From positions 310,001 to 374,000 of the forward strand of contig NZ_PSSW01000001.1 in the NCBI RefSeq assembly GCF_002933295.1: 64,000 nt of DNA, written 5' to 3'. The position numbers and the translations under genes are program-made. The notes under the pieces are model-generated. The model saw only the letters and a list, made by a program, of their open reading frames with translations, was not told the DNA's origin and ran no database searches. How positions within the stretch are numbered: the first letter of the stretch is position 1; each line of letters opens with the position of its first letter. This DNA is from Marinobacter flavimaris (GTDB lineage: Bacteria; Pseudomonadota; Gammaproteobacteria; Pseudomonadales; Oleiphilaceae). Of the stretch, positions 27,039-35,005 are shown one piece after another.

Positions 27039-28071
27039 GATTGCGGGTCGTCCCATTGGTAATGAATATGAGCCCTACATCATCGCCGAAATGTCTGCCA
27101 ATCATAACGGCAATATCGAGACTGCGTTTCGGATAATTGAGGAGGCGAAAAAGGCCGGCGCAGATGCGCTGAAAATTCAGACCTATACTCCCGACACTAT
27201 CACTCTCAATTCGGACCTTCCGGATTTTCAGATAAAGGGTGGTCTTTGGGATGGAAGAACGCTCCATGAGCTCTATGAGTGGGCTCACACACCCTGGGAA
27301 TGGCACGGGGCACTTTTTGAGCATGCCAAAAAAGTGGGCATTCCGATTTTCAGCTCACCTTTCGATACAACGGCGGTGGATCTGCTCGAAGATCTGAATG
27401 CTCCTGCCTATAAGATTGCATCATTTGAAGCAGTGGACCTTCCGCTGATCCGCTATGTGGCAGCCACAGGCAAGCCTATGATCATTTCTACCGGCATGGC
27501 GGATGCAGAAGAAATTGAAGAGGCGATTGCCGCCGCCAGGGAAGGCGGGTGTAAAGAGCTGGCAATTCTGCACTGCGTCAGCGGCTATCCCGCTCCAGCC
27601 GAAGATTATAATCTCCGCACGATACCGGACATGATTGATCGGTTTGGATTGGTAACGGGTTTGTCCGATCACACGTTAGATAACACCACAGCTATTGCCA
27701 GTGTTGTGCTGGGCGCTTCACTTATCGAGAAGCACTTCACCCTGGATCGAAAAGGGGGTGGCCCCGACGACAGTTTCTCTTTGGAGCCAGCGGATCTTGC
27801 CGCACTTTGCAGGGGCAGCAAAACGGCATGGGCTGCTCTGGGACGAGTGGATTATGGGCGTAAATCCAGTGAACAAGGAAACGTTCAGTTCAGGCGCTCC
27901 CTCTATTTTGTGAAAGATATCCACGAAGGTGAAGTAATCTCTGCTGACGCGATCAGGAGCGTGAGGCCAGGGTACGGTTTGGCGCCGAAGTATGTGAATG
28001 AAGTGGTTGGAAAAAAGGCTCGTCAGGAAATAAAAGCGTTTACGGCGGTAAAGCGCGATTTGTTCGAATAA
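27025..28071 (+). CDS. pseI: Pseudaminic acid synthase
   Basis: 348 residues from the ATG at 27025, which has GGAGA ten bases upstream and gives the family N-terminus MKTIEIAGRPIGNEYEPYII; the frame is open 16 codons further back. A NeuB-type barrel follows (AEMSANHNGNIETAFRII, ALKIQTYTPDTIT, SSPFDTTAVDLLE, STGMADAEEIEEA, LHCVSGYPAP, GLSDHT, EKHFTLDR), then a C-terminal SAF/antifreeze-like domain (RRSLYFVKDIHEGEVIS). It condenses the altrose derivative with phosphoenolpyruvate. It completes the pathway started by pseB. Confidence 0.93.
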   Translation: MKTIEIAGRPIGNEYEPYIIAEMSANHNGNIETAFRIIEEAKKAGADALKIQTYTPDTITLNSDLPDFQIKGGLWDGRTLHELYEWAHTPWEWHGALFEHAKKVGIPIFSSPFDTTAVDLLEDLNAPAYKIASFEAVDLPLIRYVAATGKPMIISTGMADAEEIEEAIAAAREGGCKELAILHCVSGYPAPAEDYNLRTIPDMIDRFGLVTGLSDHTLDNTTAIASVVLGASLIEKHFTLDRKGGGPDDSFSLEPADLAALCRGSKTAWAALGRVDYGRKSSEQGNVQFRRSLYFVKDIHEGEVISADAIRSVRPGYGLAPKYVNEVVGKKARQEIKAFTAVKRDLFE

Positions 28072-28177
28072 AGGCCGTATCAAACCCGAAAAGGCAATTC
28101 AGGCAAGAATATGTGTAGTAGCTTGGTGCCCTGAGTCTTCACTTGACAGCTCAAACACTTTTTCCTGGGGGGGCTGA

Positions 28178-28915
28178 ATGTCTTCATCAGAAAATTTTCT
28201 GGTTGATCTAACTGTTGCGCTTATCAGGAAAAAAAAGCTGTTTGTAGCGACTTTTCTGATGGTTCTGTGCATTGGGCTAGGGTATGTGTTACTCACGCCT
28301 TCTTCCTATAAATACGTCACTCTCATCAAACTTGCACAGGACGGAGAGGGAACACTTTTGGAATCGAGAGACGACGTTCTTGCAAACATTGAGAGTCGTT
28401 GGTTGCCTGAAGTTGCCAGTGCGTTCAAAGATGGCCGAGGATACACGCCGAAATTTAATGTCGACTTTTCTGAAGTTGGTAGGACACACTTTCTTCTGTC
28501 GACTGTTGCTCCCTCAAGTGCAGGTGACGGCATTAGATGGTTTCATCAATCTGTGGCAGAAAAACTGGTAGTGAGTCAGGCTGAGTTGGAGCGAATTCTG
28601 AGGGAGAAGCTAAAAGCCCAGATTAAAGCAGCGGAGCGGGCGCCTGGCGTCGGTCAGATTGACAATGCCTCTGAGTCCTCAGAATCCTCAGCTATCGAAT
28701 ACCTGATGTCGGTAAGAGGAAGGCTTGAGGGGATTCAATCAGCTGAAGCAAAAGTGATTGCCCAGCGTTCAGACGATCCGATCGGCATTGGTGTTGCTCT
28801 CGCTGTTGGTTTGATATTTTTGCAATCGTTCGTTGCGGCCGTTGTTGTGGTGCTGTTCTATTATTTTATTCAGCGAGTTAATGGAGTGATCCGAAACGAG
28901 GAAGGCAGGCCTTGA
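28178..28915 (+). CDS. Second Wzz-like chain-length determinant
   Basis: A 245-residue protein with TM1 at about 21-40 (LFVATFLMVLCIGLGYVLL), a periplasmic stretch rich in charged helices (about 120-185), and TM2 near 205-232. That is Wzz topology, but the protein is shorter than usual and lacks the proline-rich motif before TM2. With the adjacent polymerase-like gene it forms a second length-control pair. The ATG follows a run of seven G that serves as the ribosome-binding site. The 106-base gap after pseI shows no clear terminator or promoter. Confidence 0.68.
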   Translation: MSSSENFLVDLTVALIRKKKLFVATFLMVLCIGLGYVLLTPSSYKYVTLIKLAQDGEGTLLESRDDVLANIESRWLPEVASAFKDGRGYTPKFNVDFSEVGRTHFLLSTVAPSSAGDGIRWFHQSVAEKLVVSQAELERILREKLKAQIKAAERAPGVGQIDNASESSESSAIEYLMSVRGRLEGIQSAEAKVIAQRSDDPIGIGVALAVGLIFLQSFVAAVVVVLFYYFIQRVNGVIRNEEGRP

Positions 28916-28936
28916 ATTGGCGCTGCGGCACTTGAT

Positions 28937-30199
28937 ATGAGATCTCGAATTGGCTCTGCGTGGATGCTGTTGCCCCTGGCAGCGGTCTTTTTGGCTTTTG
29001 CGTACACAGGCTGGGTATTCGGCAGCTATTCTTGGGGGTATCTGGGGCTCATGGAGGTGTGGATCATAGCCTTTATTGTAGGCTTTGGTCTTGTAGTGAC
29101 GCTAATCCCTGGTCAGCCGGAGCATGTTGGCAGTTCGCTGGAAGCTTCTGACATTCACTGGGATGCTGTCTTGCTTGTGATAGGAGCCGTGGCAGTTGTC
29201 GCGTTTTTTTACGATAGATATTTCCTGAGAGGGATTGAGTATTTCTCAGTTGGGGTAGCAAAGAGCAGGGCGCTGCTCAATCAGGGTGACCATGCGAGTT
29301 CTTTCTTCAGCGTATTTGGTAATTTTTTCCTGTTCAGTTTTCTCTTCCCGCTTATTCGCCTTGTTCTCCTTTGGGAAGAAAGAAAGCCGCGTGTCCGTTT
29401 TGCCATTGCCGTAATAATACTGCTCGAATTGGCCAGCATCAGCTATTTGATGGGAGGCCGGACGGCTATCCTCCTCACGATCATGGTGTGCCTTGCCAGC
29501 TTCGTGGTGCGGCGCTTATTAGGGAAACCCTACCGCCCCTCATTCTTTAGCTATTCCCGATTGTTACTGTTCGCGGTACTCGCAACGATTTCCTTTGGTC
29601 TGTTTTTCTGGGTCAGAAGCCAGGCGTTCGGAGATGGAGGCTCTCTTTCCTATTTTCTCAATATTTGTGGGCACCTCACGAAAAACACTTCGCTGGAATG
29701 TGATTTCGGTGTTCAAACCGGGCCTTTAAAGGACTTGGCGAATTATCTCCATCTCGTGATTCTGTATGGTGTTCATGGGGCCTGGTTAACTGAGGAAATC
29801 ATTCAGTCTGGTTGGTCGGGTGGCTGGATTTCCCCTCAGGGGCTGTTTTCTGTCCTTTTCGTAAGATTAGGTGCGGAAGCGCCGGCCTCAGTCTTTGAAG
29901 GGTTTTGGGTGCCTGGGCCAGCCTCCCTGTTAAACGACTTGGGGCTTTGGGGCATGTTAAGCTTCGGCGTCGCCGTCGGTGCGATCACAGGGATTGTTGT
30001 GGGGTGCCTCAGGACTTCGAGAATTACCTTTGCGGTATACGCGCTGGTCTTTTTGGTCTCGTTCTGGTTCCTTTCGTTTTTGGTCTTCCCAACCAATATC
30101 CCCGGTTTCGTGATTTCGATCTGGCTAGGGTTATTTCTATGGTTTGCGCACGTTGTTTTGAAGACTGTTCAATCGCTCATCAGTAAAAGGTATTCATGA
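28937..30199 (+). CDS. Polytopic membrane protein, probable second Wzy polymerase
   Basis: A 420-residue protein with about ten to eleven hydrophobic helices and a large hydrophilic loop at about 235-320 (CGHLTKNTSLECDFGVQTGP and following). This fits O-antigen polymerases (oligosaccharide repeat unit polymerase type). Assignment rests on topology and on lying next to wzz and glycosyltransferase genes. It overlaps the next start by four bases (ATGA). No other Wzy candidate exists in this second set. Confidence 0.65.
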   Translation: MRSRIGSAWMLLPLAAVFLAFAYTGWVFGSYSWGYLGLMEVWIIAFIVGFGLVVTLIPGQPEHVGSSLEASDIHWDAVLLVIGAVAVVAFFYDRYFLRGIEYFSVGVAKSRALLNQGDHASSFFSVFGNFFLFSFLFPLIRLVLLWEERKPRVRFAIAVIILLELASISYLMGGRTAILLTIMVCLASFVVRRLLGKPYRPSFFSYSRLLLFAVLATISFGLFFWVRSQAFGDGGSLSYFLNICGHLTKNTSLECDFGVQTGPLKDLANYLHLVILYGVHGAWLTEEIIQSGWSGGWISPQGLFSVLFVRLGAEAPASVFEGFWVPGPASLLNDLGLWGMLSFGVAVGAITGIVVGCLRTSRITFAVYALVFLVSFWFLSFLVFPTNIPGFVISIWLGLFLWFAHVVLKTVQSLISKRYS

Positions 30200-31752
30200 A
30201 AATAGGGCTTACAAATCTGTTCTCGTTCAGACCCCATGTTGAACACCTCGAGTTTCTCGCGCAGGTGTTGGAGAACGAGGGACATGAGGTTGTATTTCTG
30301 ACTTGCGATTCGGCCGTAGAAACCTGTTACATCCGAGAATTGCGTGGACGGTCCCGAATTAGGGAATGTGCTCAGTGTATTGTGGGTGGGGTGAGAAGCT
30401 ATCGATCAAAGGGAGTGACATCGATAGGCAAGGAACGCTCGGATCTTGGCCAGGCTGAGTTGGAGATGCTGGCTTTGTCCAGTTCTGCGACGCTCACGCG
30501 GACCGAATCCGAACTTGAATGGGAAGAGCCGGACGTTCGAGAGGTTCGAGATCGCCTCGCGGATCCCATCAGTCAGGTGTACCACAGCGCGCGCAACTGG
30601 ATTCTCCAAGAGGGTCTTGAAGGTGTCATTTGCTTCAATGGCAGGATGGATTTGCCCCGGGCTGTTACCTACGCTTGCGAACAGCTTGATATACCCTACA
30701 TCACCCATGAGAGAACCTGGTTCGGGGATGGTATTCAGTTAATTCCCAAAGGCAATTGCCTATCCCTGAGAGCACTCAGTGAGCTGGTCAGAGAGTTTGA
30801 CAATAAGCCTCTGACTGCTTCGCAGGCGGCATACGCTGGCAAGCTGATCGGTGATCGGTTCCTGCAGCGTAACTCTCTTGAGTGGCGGCTTTACAACAAG
30901 AATCCGGAGCCTGCGCCCTGGCCGGTGAAGGCGCCGGGTAAGCGCGTACTAGTGTTGCCCAGCAGCAAGAACGAGTTCGCTGGCCACGATGAGTGGCGCA
31001 CGGAATGGGCGGACAACACGGAAGCTCTGGATGATTTTTTCGAAGCTTTCAGGATTGATCCTTCTCAGGTGGTGCTGCGCTGTCATCCAAACTGGGCGGA
31101 GACAATTGGTCGTGTACAAGGCAGCCGTTCGCTGAACCTCTACACAGAATGGGCAGGCCGGCGGGGAATTCACTGTATTCGCAGTGAGGAGAAAGCAAAC
31201 ACCTACGACCTGATTCAGCAGGCAGATATTGTTGTACTCAATGGTGGCAGTTCCGCGGTGGAAGCGGGAGCCTGCGGTAAGCAGGTGGTATGCTTGGGAC
31301 CGTCGACCTATCAGGAGGCTGGTTTCGTGCATGTGTTTCGGTCCCGAGAGGAATTGCGTGATGGTAGGGGGGAGTTGAACCTGGATCCGGAATTGGTTCG
31401 GCGCAAAACCCTGCGCTTTCTGTATGTCCGCTCCCACCGGTTCCCCCAGTTCGTTCCCTACGTTAAAGCCGTCGAGACTACGAAATACCGGTATTTTAAG
31501 GGCGCGAGGGCCGAGGTATTGATTCGAATGCTGAGTGAAGGGCGAATCCGTCCGGACGATCCTGAATTTTCGGAAACTGCAAGCACCGAAGACGGTGTGT
31601 TGGCAGCACTGGAACGCGCAGATTGGTCAAGGTTGGCCGATTATCAGGCACCGCTGGAAGTCGGTGTTCCTTTTGAAATTAACAGACGAGCCGGCCTGAA
31701 ATGGATTGATGGTTTCAGGGCGAAATTTGCCAGAGGAGATCGGGCCGGATGA
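30196..31752 (+). CDS. Capsule-biosynthesis-like GT-B protein with N-terminal cysteine cluster
   Basis: 518 residues resembling capsule polysaccharide biosynthesis proteins and related GT-B transferases: an N-terminal Rossmann half (NLFSFRPHVEHLEFLAQVL), a central ICFNGRMDLPRAVTYACEQL and ITHERTW, and a C-terminal half with VVLRCHPNW and the donor-binding-like QQADIVVLNGGSSAVEAGACG. Four cysteines near the N-terminus (C37, C44, C58, C61, the last two as CxxC) could bind a metal. The sugar is unknown. It is coupled by four-base overlaps to the genes on both sides. Confidence 0.65.
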   Translation: MKIGLTNLFSFRPHVEHLEFLAQVLENEGHEVVFLTCDSAVETCYIRELRGRSRIRECAQCIVGGVRSYRSKGVTSIGKERSDLGQAELEMLALSSSATLTRTESELEWEEPDVREVRDRLADPISQVYHSARNWILQEGLEGVICFNGRMDLPRAVTYACEQLDIPYITHERTWFGDGIQLIPKGNCLSLRALSELVREFDNKPLTASQAAYAGKLIGDRFLQRNSLEWRLYNKNPEPAPWPVKAPGKRVLVLPSSKNEFAGHDEWRTEWADNTEALDDFFEAFRIDPSQVVLRCHPNWAETIGRVQGSRSLNLYTEWAGRRGIHCIRSEEKANTYDLIQQADIVVLNGGSSAVEAGACGKQVVCLGPSTYQEAGFVHVFRSREELRDGRGELNLDPELVRRKTLRFLYVRSHRFPQFVPYVKAVETTKYRYFKGARAEVLIRMLSEGRIRPDDPEFSETASTEDGVLAALERADWSRLADYQAPLEVGVPFEINRRAGLKWIDGFRAKFARGDRAG

Positions 31753-32540
31753 ATCATGGCCAACCCAGGGTGTCCATCGTTATGCCCGCCTTTAATGCCA
31801 GCGAGTATATCGAAGCTACAATCGCCTCAGTACTCAGGCAGACCGAACCGGAGTGGGAGCTGATTGTTGTTGATGACTGTTCAACGGACGATACCCGGGA
31901 CAAAGTCAGCGCCTTCGTCGAATCGGATCCCCGCATTCGCCTGATCGCCCTTGAGAAGAATTTTGGCGGCCCTGCAGGTCCGCGCAATGTTGGCATTCGT
32001 TCAGCCAGGGCGGACCTGGTGGCGTTCCTTGATTCCGATGATATCTGGCATCCGGAAAAGCTTAAGATTCAGCTCTCTTCCGTGGAAGATGTAACAAATG
32101 CATTTGTTTGCAGCGGCATGGTGGATTTTGCGGACGAGAGCACTCTTCGGTTTGAGCCGATAGGCAGCGTGACAAAGGACAGGATCACCTATTGGAGGCA
32201 GTCGGTCAGGGCTCAGATTCCCACTTCCAGCGTGCTTGTTTCAAAGGCACTCCTGCTGAAGACGCCTTTTTGGGAAGATCCCGCTTATAAGGCGGTTGAG
32301 GATTACCATTGTTGGCTTCGCATTCTTCAGTTGGTTGACCATTGTGAGAAGCTGAAAGCGCCGCTGCTTTACTACCGGAAAAGCGAGGGACAGATCTCCG
32401 GTTCCAAGCTCATGATGATGAAGAAGGTGTTTAGGGTGCACAGGGAGTTTCCCGGGAGGTCTCTGGTTACGGCCTACGTTTACACACTTACCCATGTGTT
32501 GGGTGGTTTCTATTTCAGATTTTTGAAGAAAGGTATGTGA
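31749..32540 (+). CDS. Glycosyltransferase family 2
   Basis: A 263-residue GT-A enzyme with [46 protein letters not shown] and the metal-binding DxD region [14 protein letters not shown]. It is an inverting nucleotide-sugar transferase, probably adding a sugar to the lipid-linked unit in the cytoplasm. It starts within the upstream gene's stop (ATGA) and ends two bases before the UDP-xylose synthase gene. Acceptor and donor cannot be read from sequence; UDP-xylose is a candidate by proximity. Confidence 0.87.
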   Translation: MNHGQPRVSIVMPAFNASEYIEATIASVLRQTEPEWELIVVDDCSTDDTRDKVSAFVESDPRIRLIALEKNFGGPAGPRNVGIRSARADLVAFLDSDDIWHPEKLKIQLSSVEDVTNAFVCSGMVDFADESTLRFEPIGSVTKDRITYWRQSVRAQIPTSSVLVSKALLLKTPFWEDPAYKAVEDYHCWLRILQLVDHCEKLKAPLLYYRKSEGQISGSKLMMMKKVFRVHREFPGRSLVTAYVYTLTHVLGGFYFRFLKKGM

Positions 32541-32541
32541 T

Positions 32542-33489
32542 ATGCGAATTCTGGTAACCGGAGGAGCCGGCTTTCTGGGTTCCCACCTCTGTGAGCGTTT
32601 GTTGTCCGAGGGACATGACGTTCTGTGTGTTGATAACTTCTTTACCGGCCGAAAACGCAATATTGCGCACCTGATGCACAACCCCTATTTCGAGGTGATG
32701 CGGCACGATGTCACGTTTCCGCTCTACGTAGAGGTGGATCAGATCTACAACCTGGCGTGCCCTGCATCTCCTGTTCATTATCAACACGATCCGGTACAGA
32801 CAACCAAAACCAGTGTTCATGGTGCAATCAATATGCTGGGGCTGGCGAAGCGTCTGGGGGCGCGTATCTTCCAGGCGTCGACCAGTGAGGTGTATGGCGA
32901 TCCCGAGGTTCATCCCCAACCGGAGAGTTATTGGGGCAAGGTAAATCCTATTGGGATACGTTCCTGTTACGACGAGGGAAAGCGATGTGCCGAAACGCTG
33001 TTTTTTGATTATTTCCGACAGCACAACCTGTCGATCAAGGTTGCCAGGATCTTCAATACCTACGGCCCACGCATGCACCCGAACGATGGTCGAGTGGTGA
33101 GTAACTTTGTTGTCCAGGCTCTCAGAGGCGAAGACATAACCATATACGGTGAGGGGCAACAGACCAGGAGTTTTTGCTATTCCGATGATCTCATTGAAGG
33201 GTTTGTCCGGCTTATGAACTCACCTGAGGAGCTTACCGGCCCTGTGAATCTCGGGAATCCGAATGAGTTTACCATTCGGGAGTTGGCTGAGACTGTTATT
33301 GAACTGACCGGCTCCAGCTCAAGCCTGATTTTCAGGCCTTTACCTGAGGATGACCCAAAGCAAAGGCAACCGGATATCTCACTGGCCAAAACTGAACTTG
33401 GTTGGCAGCCGAGCGTGGAGTTGAAGGAAGGGTTGGTGAAGACCATTTCCTACTTTGACGAACTGCTTAAAACCTCGGATATTGATTAG
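32542..33489 (+). CDS. UDP-glucuronate decarboxylase (UDP-xylose synthase)
   Basis: A 315-residue SDR enzyme with [58 protein letters not shown] and the catalytic [12 protein letters not shown], which is characteristic of UXS enzymes. It converts UDP-glucuronate to UDP-xylose with bound NAD+. No UDP-glucose 6-dehydrogenase gene is in the window (the only UDP-sugar dehydrogenase is wecC), so UDP-glucuronate must come from elsewhere in the genome. Confidence 0.9.
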   Translation: MRILVTGGAGFLGSHLCERLLSEGHDVLCVDNFFTGRKRNIAHLMHNPYFEVMRHDVTFPLYVEVDQIYNLACPASPVHYQHDPVQTTKTSVHGAINMLGLAKRLGARIFQASTSEVYGDPEVHPQPESYWGKVNPIGIRSCYDEGKRCAETLFFDYFRQHNLSIKVARIFNTYGPRMHPNDGRVVSNFVVQALRGEDITIYGEGQQTRSFCYSDDLIEGFVRLMNSPEELTGPVNLGNPNEFTIRELAETVIELTGSSSSLIFRPLPEDDPKQRQPDISLAKTELGWQPSVELKEGLVKTISYFDELLKTSDID

Positions 33490-33492
33490 TCC

Positions 33493-34452
33493 ATGGCTGG
33501 TGGGAAAAAAATACTGGTTACCGGGGCGTCGGGGTTTATCGGCAAGGAACTGTGCAAGGTCCTGGTGGAGAGGGGCTTTCTGGTAACAGCTCTGGTTCGC
33601 TCTGAGAAGCGTTTACCCTGTGCCGGCATTGATTGCCTGGTTCAGGATCTCGACCGCCAGTTCGATGTGGATATTCTTGCCGGTGATTTTGATGCTGTTA
33701 TTCATCTTGCTGGCAAAGCTCATGGCAGGGGTGGTGCTGGCGACCAGACGCCTGAGACGTTCGAGAGGAGCAACGTTGAGCCGACAAGGCATCTTGCTGA
33801 GTGTGCCGCTTCCGGAGGCATTCAACGGTTCATTTACCTGAGTTCGATAGGTGTTCATGGTGATAGCACTTCGGGTTCGCCAATCACAGAACAAAGTGGT
33901 GAACGCCCTCACGCCGACTACGCGCGATCAAAGCTTCGAGGGGAAATTGCTTTGAGAGAAAGCCTGTGCGGATCCTCAACAGCTTTTTGTATTATTCGGC
34001 CTACCCTTGTCTATGGAGAGAATGCGCCGGGCAATTTTGGCCGGCTTGTGGCTCTGTGCCGAAGAGGTTTGCCACTGCCGTTCCGGAATGTGAATAATCG
34101 GCGAAGTATGGTGTCTTTGGATAGTCTGGTTCACTTGATTATTTTGTGTATCGAGCGACCGGAAGCTGAGAACCAGGTATTTGTGGCCGCCGATGAGAAC
34201 CCGGTTTCCACCGGTGACATAATCCGGAGCCTTCGTACTGGAATGGGCAAGGGAGCTGGCCTTATCCGTGTGCCAGTCGGCGTGTTTCGAGGAATTCTTT
34301 CGATTTTCGGTCGGTCGCCTGTGTACCGGCAGCTGTTTGGTGATCTGGAGGTGGATGCATCCAAAGCTGTCAACCTCCTTGGTTGGAAACGGGAGGCTGA
34401 TACTTTAGGGCGGCTGCAGTTAATCGGAAAAAAGGCGAAGGCGGGCGAATGA
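33493..34452 (+). CDS. NAD-dependent epimerase/4-ketoreductase (WbpV-like SDR)
   Basis: A 319-residue extended SDR with ILVTGASGFIGKELCKVLV, VIHLAGKAHGRGG, IYLSSIGVHGD, YARSKLRGE (YxxxK) and RPTLVYGENAPGNFGRLV. It resembles WbpV, which reduces the 4-keto product of WbpM to UDP-N-acetyl-D-quinovosamine. The downstream order sugar transferase then WbpM homologue parallels Pseudomonas O-antigen loci and supports that role. An epimerase for FucNAc (WbpK-like) is the main alternative. The stop overlaps the next start (ATGA). Confidence 0.78.
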   Translation: MAGGKKILVTGASGFIGKELCKVLVERGFLVTALVRSEKRLPCAGIDCLVQDLDRQFDVDILAGDFDAVIHLAGKAHGRGGAGDQTPETFERSNVEPTRHLAECAASGGIQRFIYLSSIGVHGDSTSGSPITEQSGERPHADYARSKLRGEIALRESLCGSSTAFCIIRPTLVYGENAPGNFGRLVALCRRGLPLPFRNVNNRRSMVSLDSLVHLIILCIERPEAENQVFVAADENPVSTGDIIRSLRTGMGKGAGLIRVPVGVFRGILSIFGRSPVYRQLFGDLEVDASKAVNLLGWKREADTLGRLQLIGKKAKAGE

Positions 34453-35000
34453 TTCGCATATTGGATATTATTTTTTCCATCGCTGGGCTGGTTTTCGGGC
34501 TGCCTGTTATGGTCGTTCTTTTTGTGGTGGGGCTGTGCGATACAGGTTCGCCACTTTTTGTACAGGAGCGCGTAGGCCGGAACCGAAAGCCGTTTAGGCT
34601 CATAAAGTTTCGGACGATGAAAAGATCAGCTGCCTCTGTAGCGACGCACCTGGCAAATGCCTCGGAGATAACCCGTTTTGGACGGTTTTTGCGGAAGACT
34701 AAGTTGGACGAATTGCCGCAGTTGTGGAATGTCTTGAAGGGCGAGATGAGCCTTGTTGGGCCGCGCCCATGCTTGTTTAACCAGGAAGAACTGATCAAGG
34801 CACGTGAGAAGCGGGGCGTCTTTTCGGTAAGGCCAGGAATTACCGGGCTAGGGCAGGTCACTGACATTGATATGTCGACACCGGAACTGCTTGCTGAAAC
34901 GGACAGAAAGATGATTGAACACATGTCGGTTCGCACTTACTTTCAGTACATTTTGCAGACTGTGACCGGAAAAGGTTCGGGTGACCGTATCAGGGAGTAG
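34449..35000 (+). CDS. Minimal undecaprenyl-phosphate sugar transferase (PglC-like)
   Basis: 183 residues comprising only the bacterial sugar transferase domain: one N-terminal membrane helix (about 1-28), GSPLFVQERVGRNRKPFRL, KFRTMKRSA, KTKLDELPQLWNVLKGEMSL and GPRPCL. It is a monotopic phosphoglycosyl transferase of the PglC/WbaP-core type that starts repeat-unit synthesis on undecaprenyl phosphate. With the WbpV/WbpM neighbours the likely donor is UDP-QuiNAc or a related sugar. It is the second initiating transferase in the window. Confidence 0.88.
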   Translation: MIRILDIIFSIAGLVFGLPVMVVLFVVGLCDTGSPLFVQERVGRNRKPFRLIKFRTMKRSAASVATHLANASEITRFGRFLRKTKLDELPQLWNVLKGEMSLVGPRPCLFNQEELIKAREKRGVFSVRPGITGLGQVTDIDMSTPELLAETDRKMIEHMSVRTYFQYILQTVTGKGSGDRIRE

Positions 35001-35005
35001 ATTTC

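Noticed and set aside
28144..28149. Perfect -35 hexamer TTGACA before the second wzz
   Set aside because: No acceptable -10 hexamer lies 15-19 bases downstream, where the sequence is T- and then G-rich.
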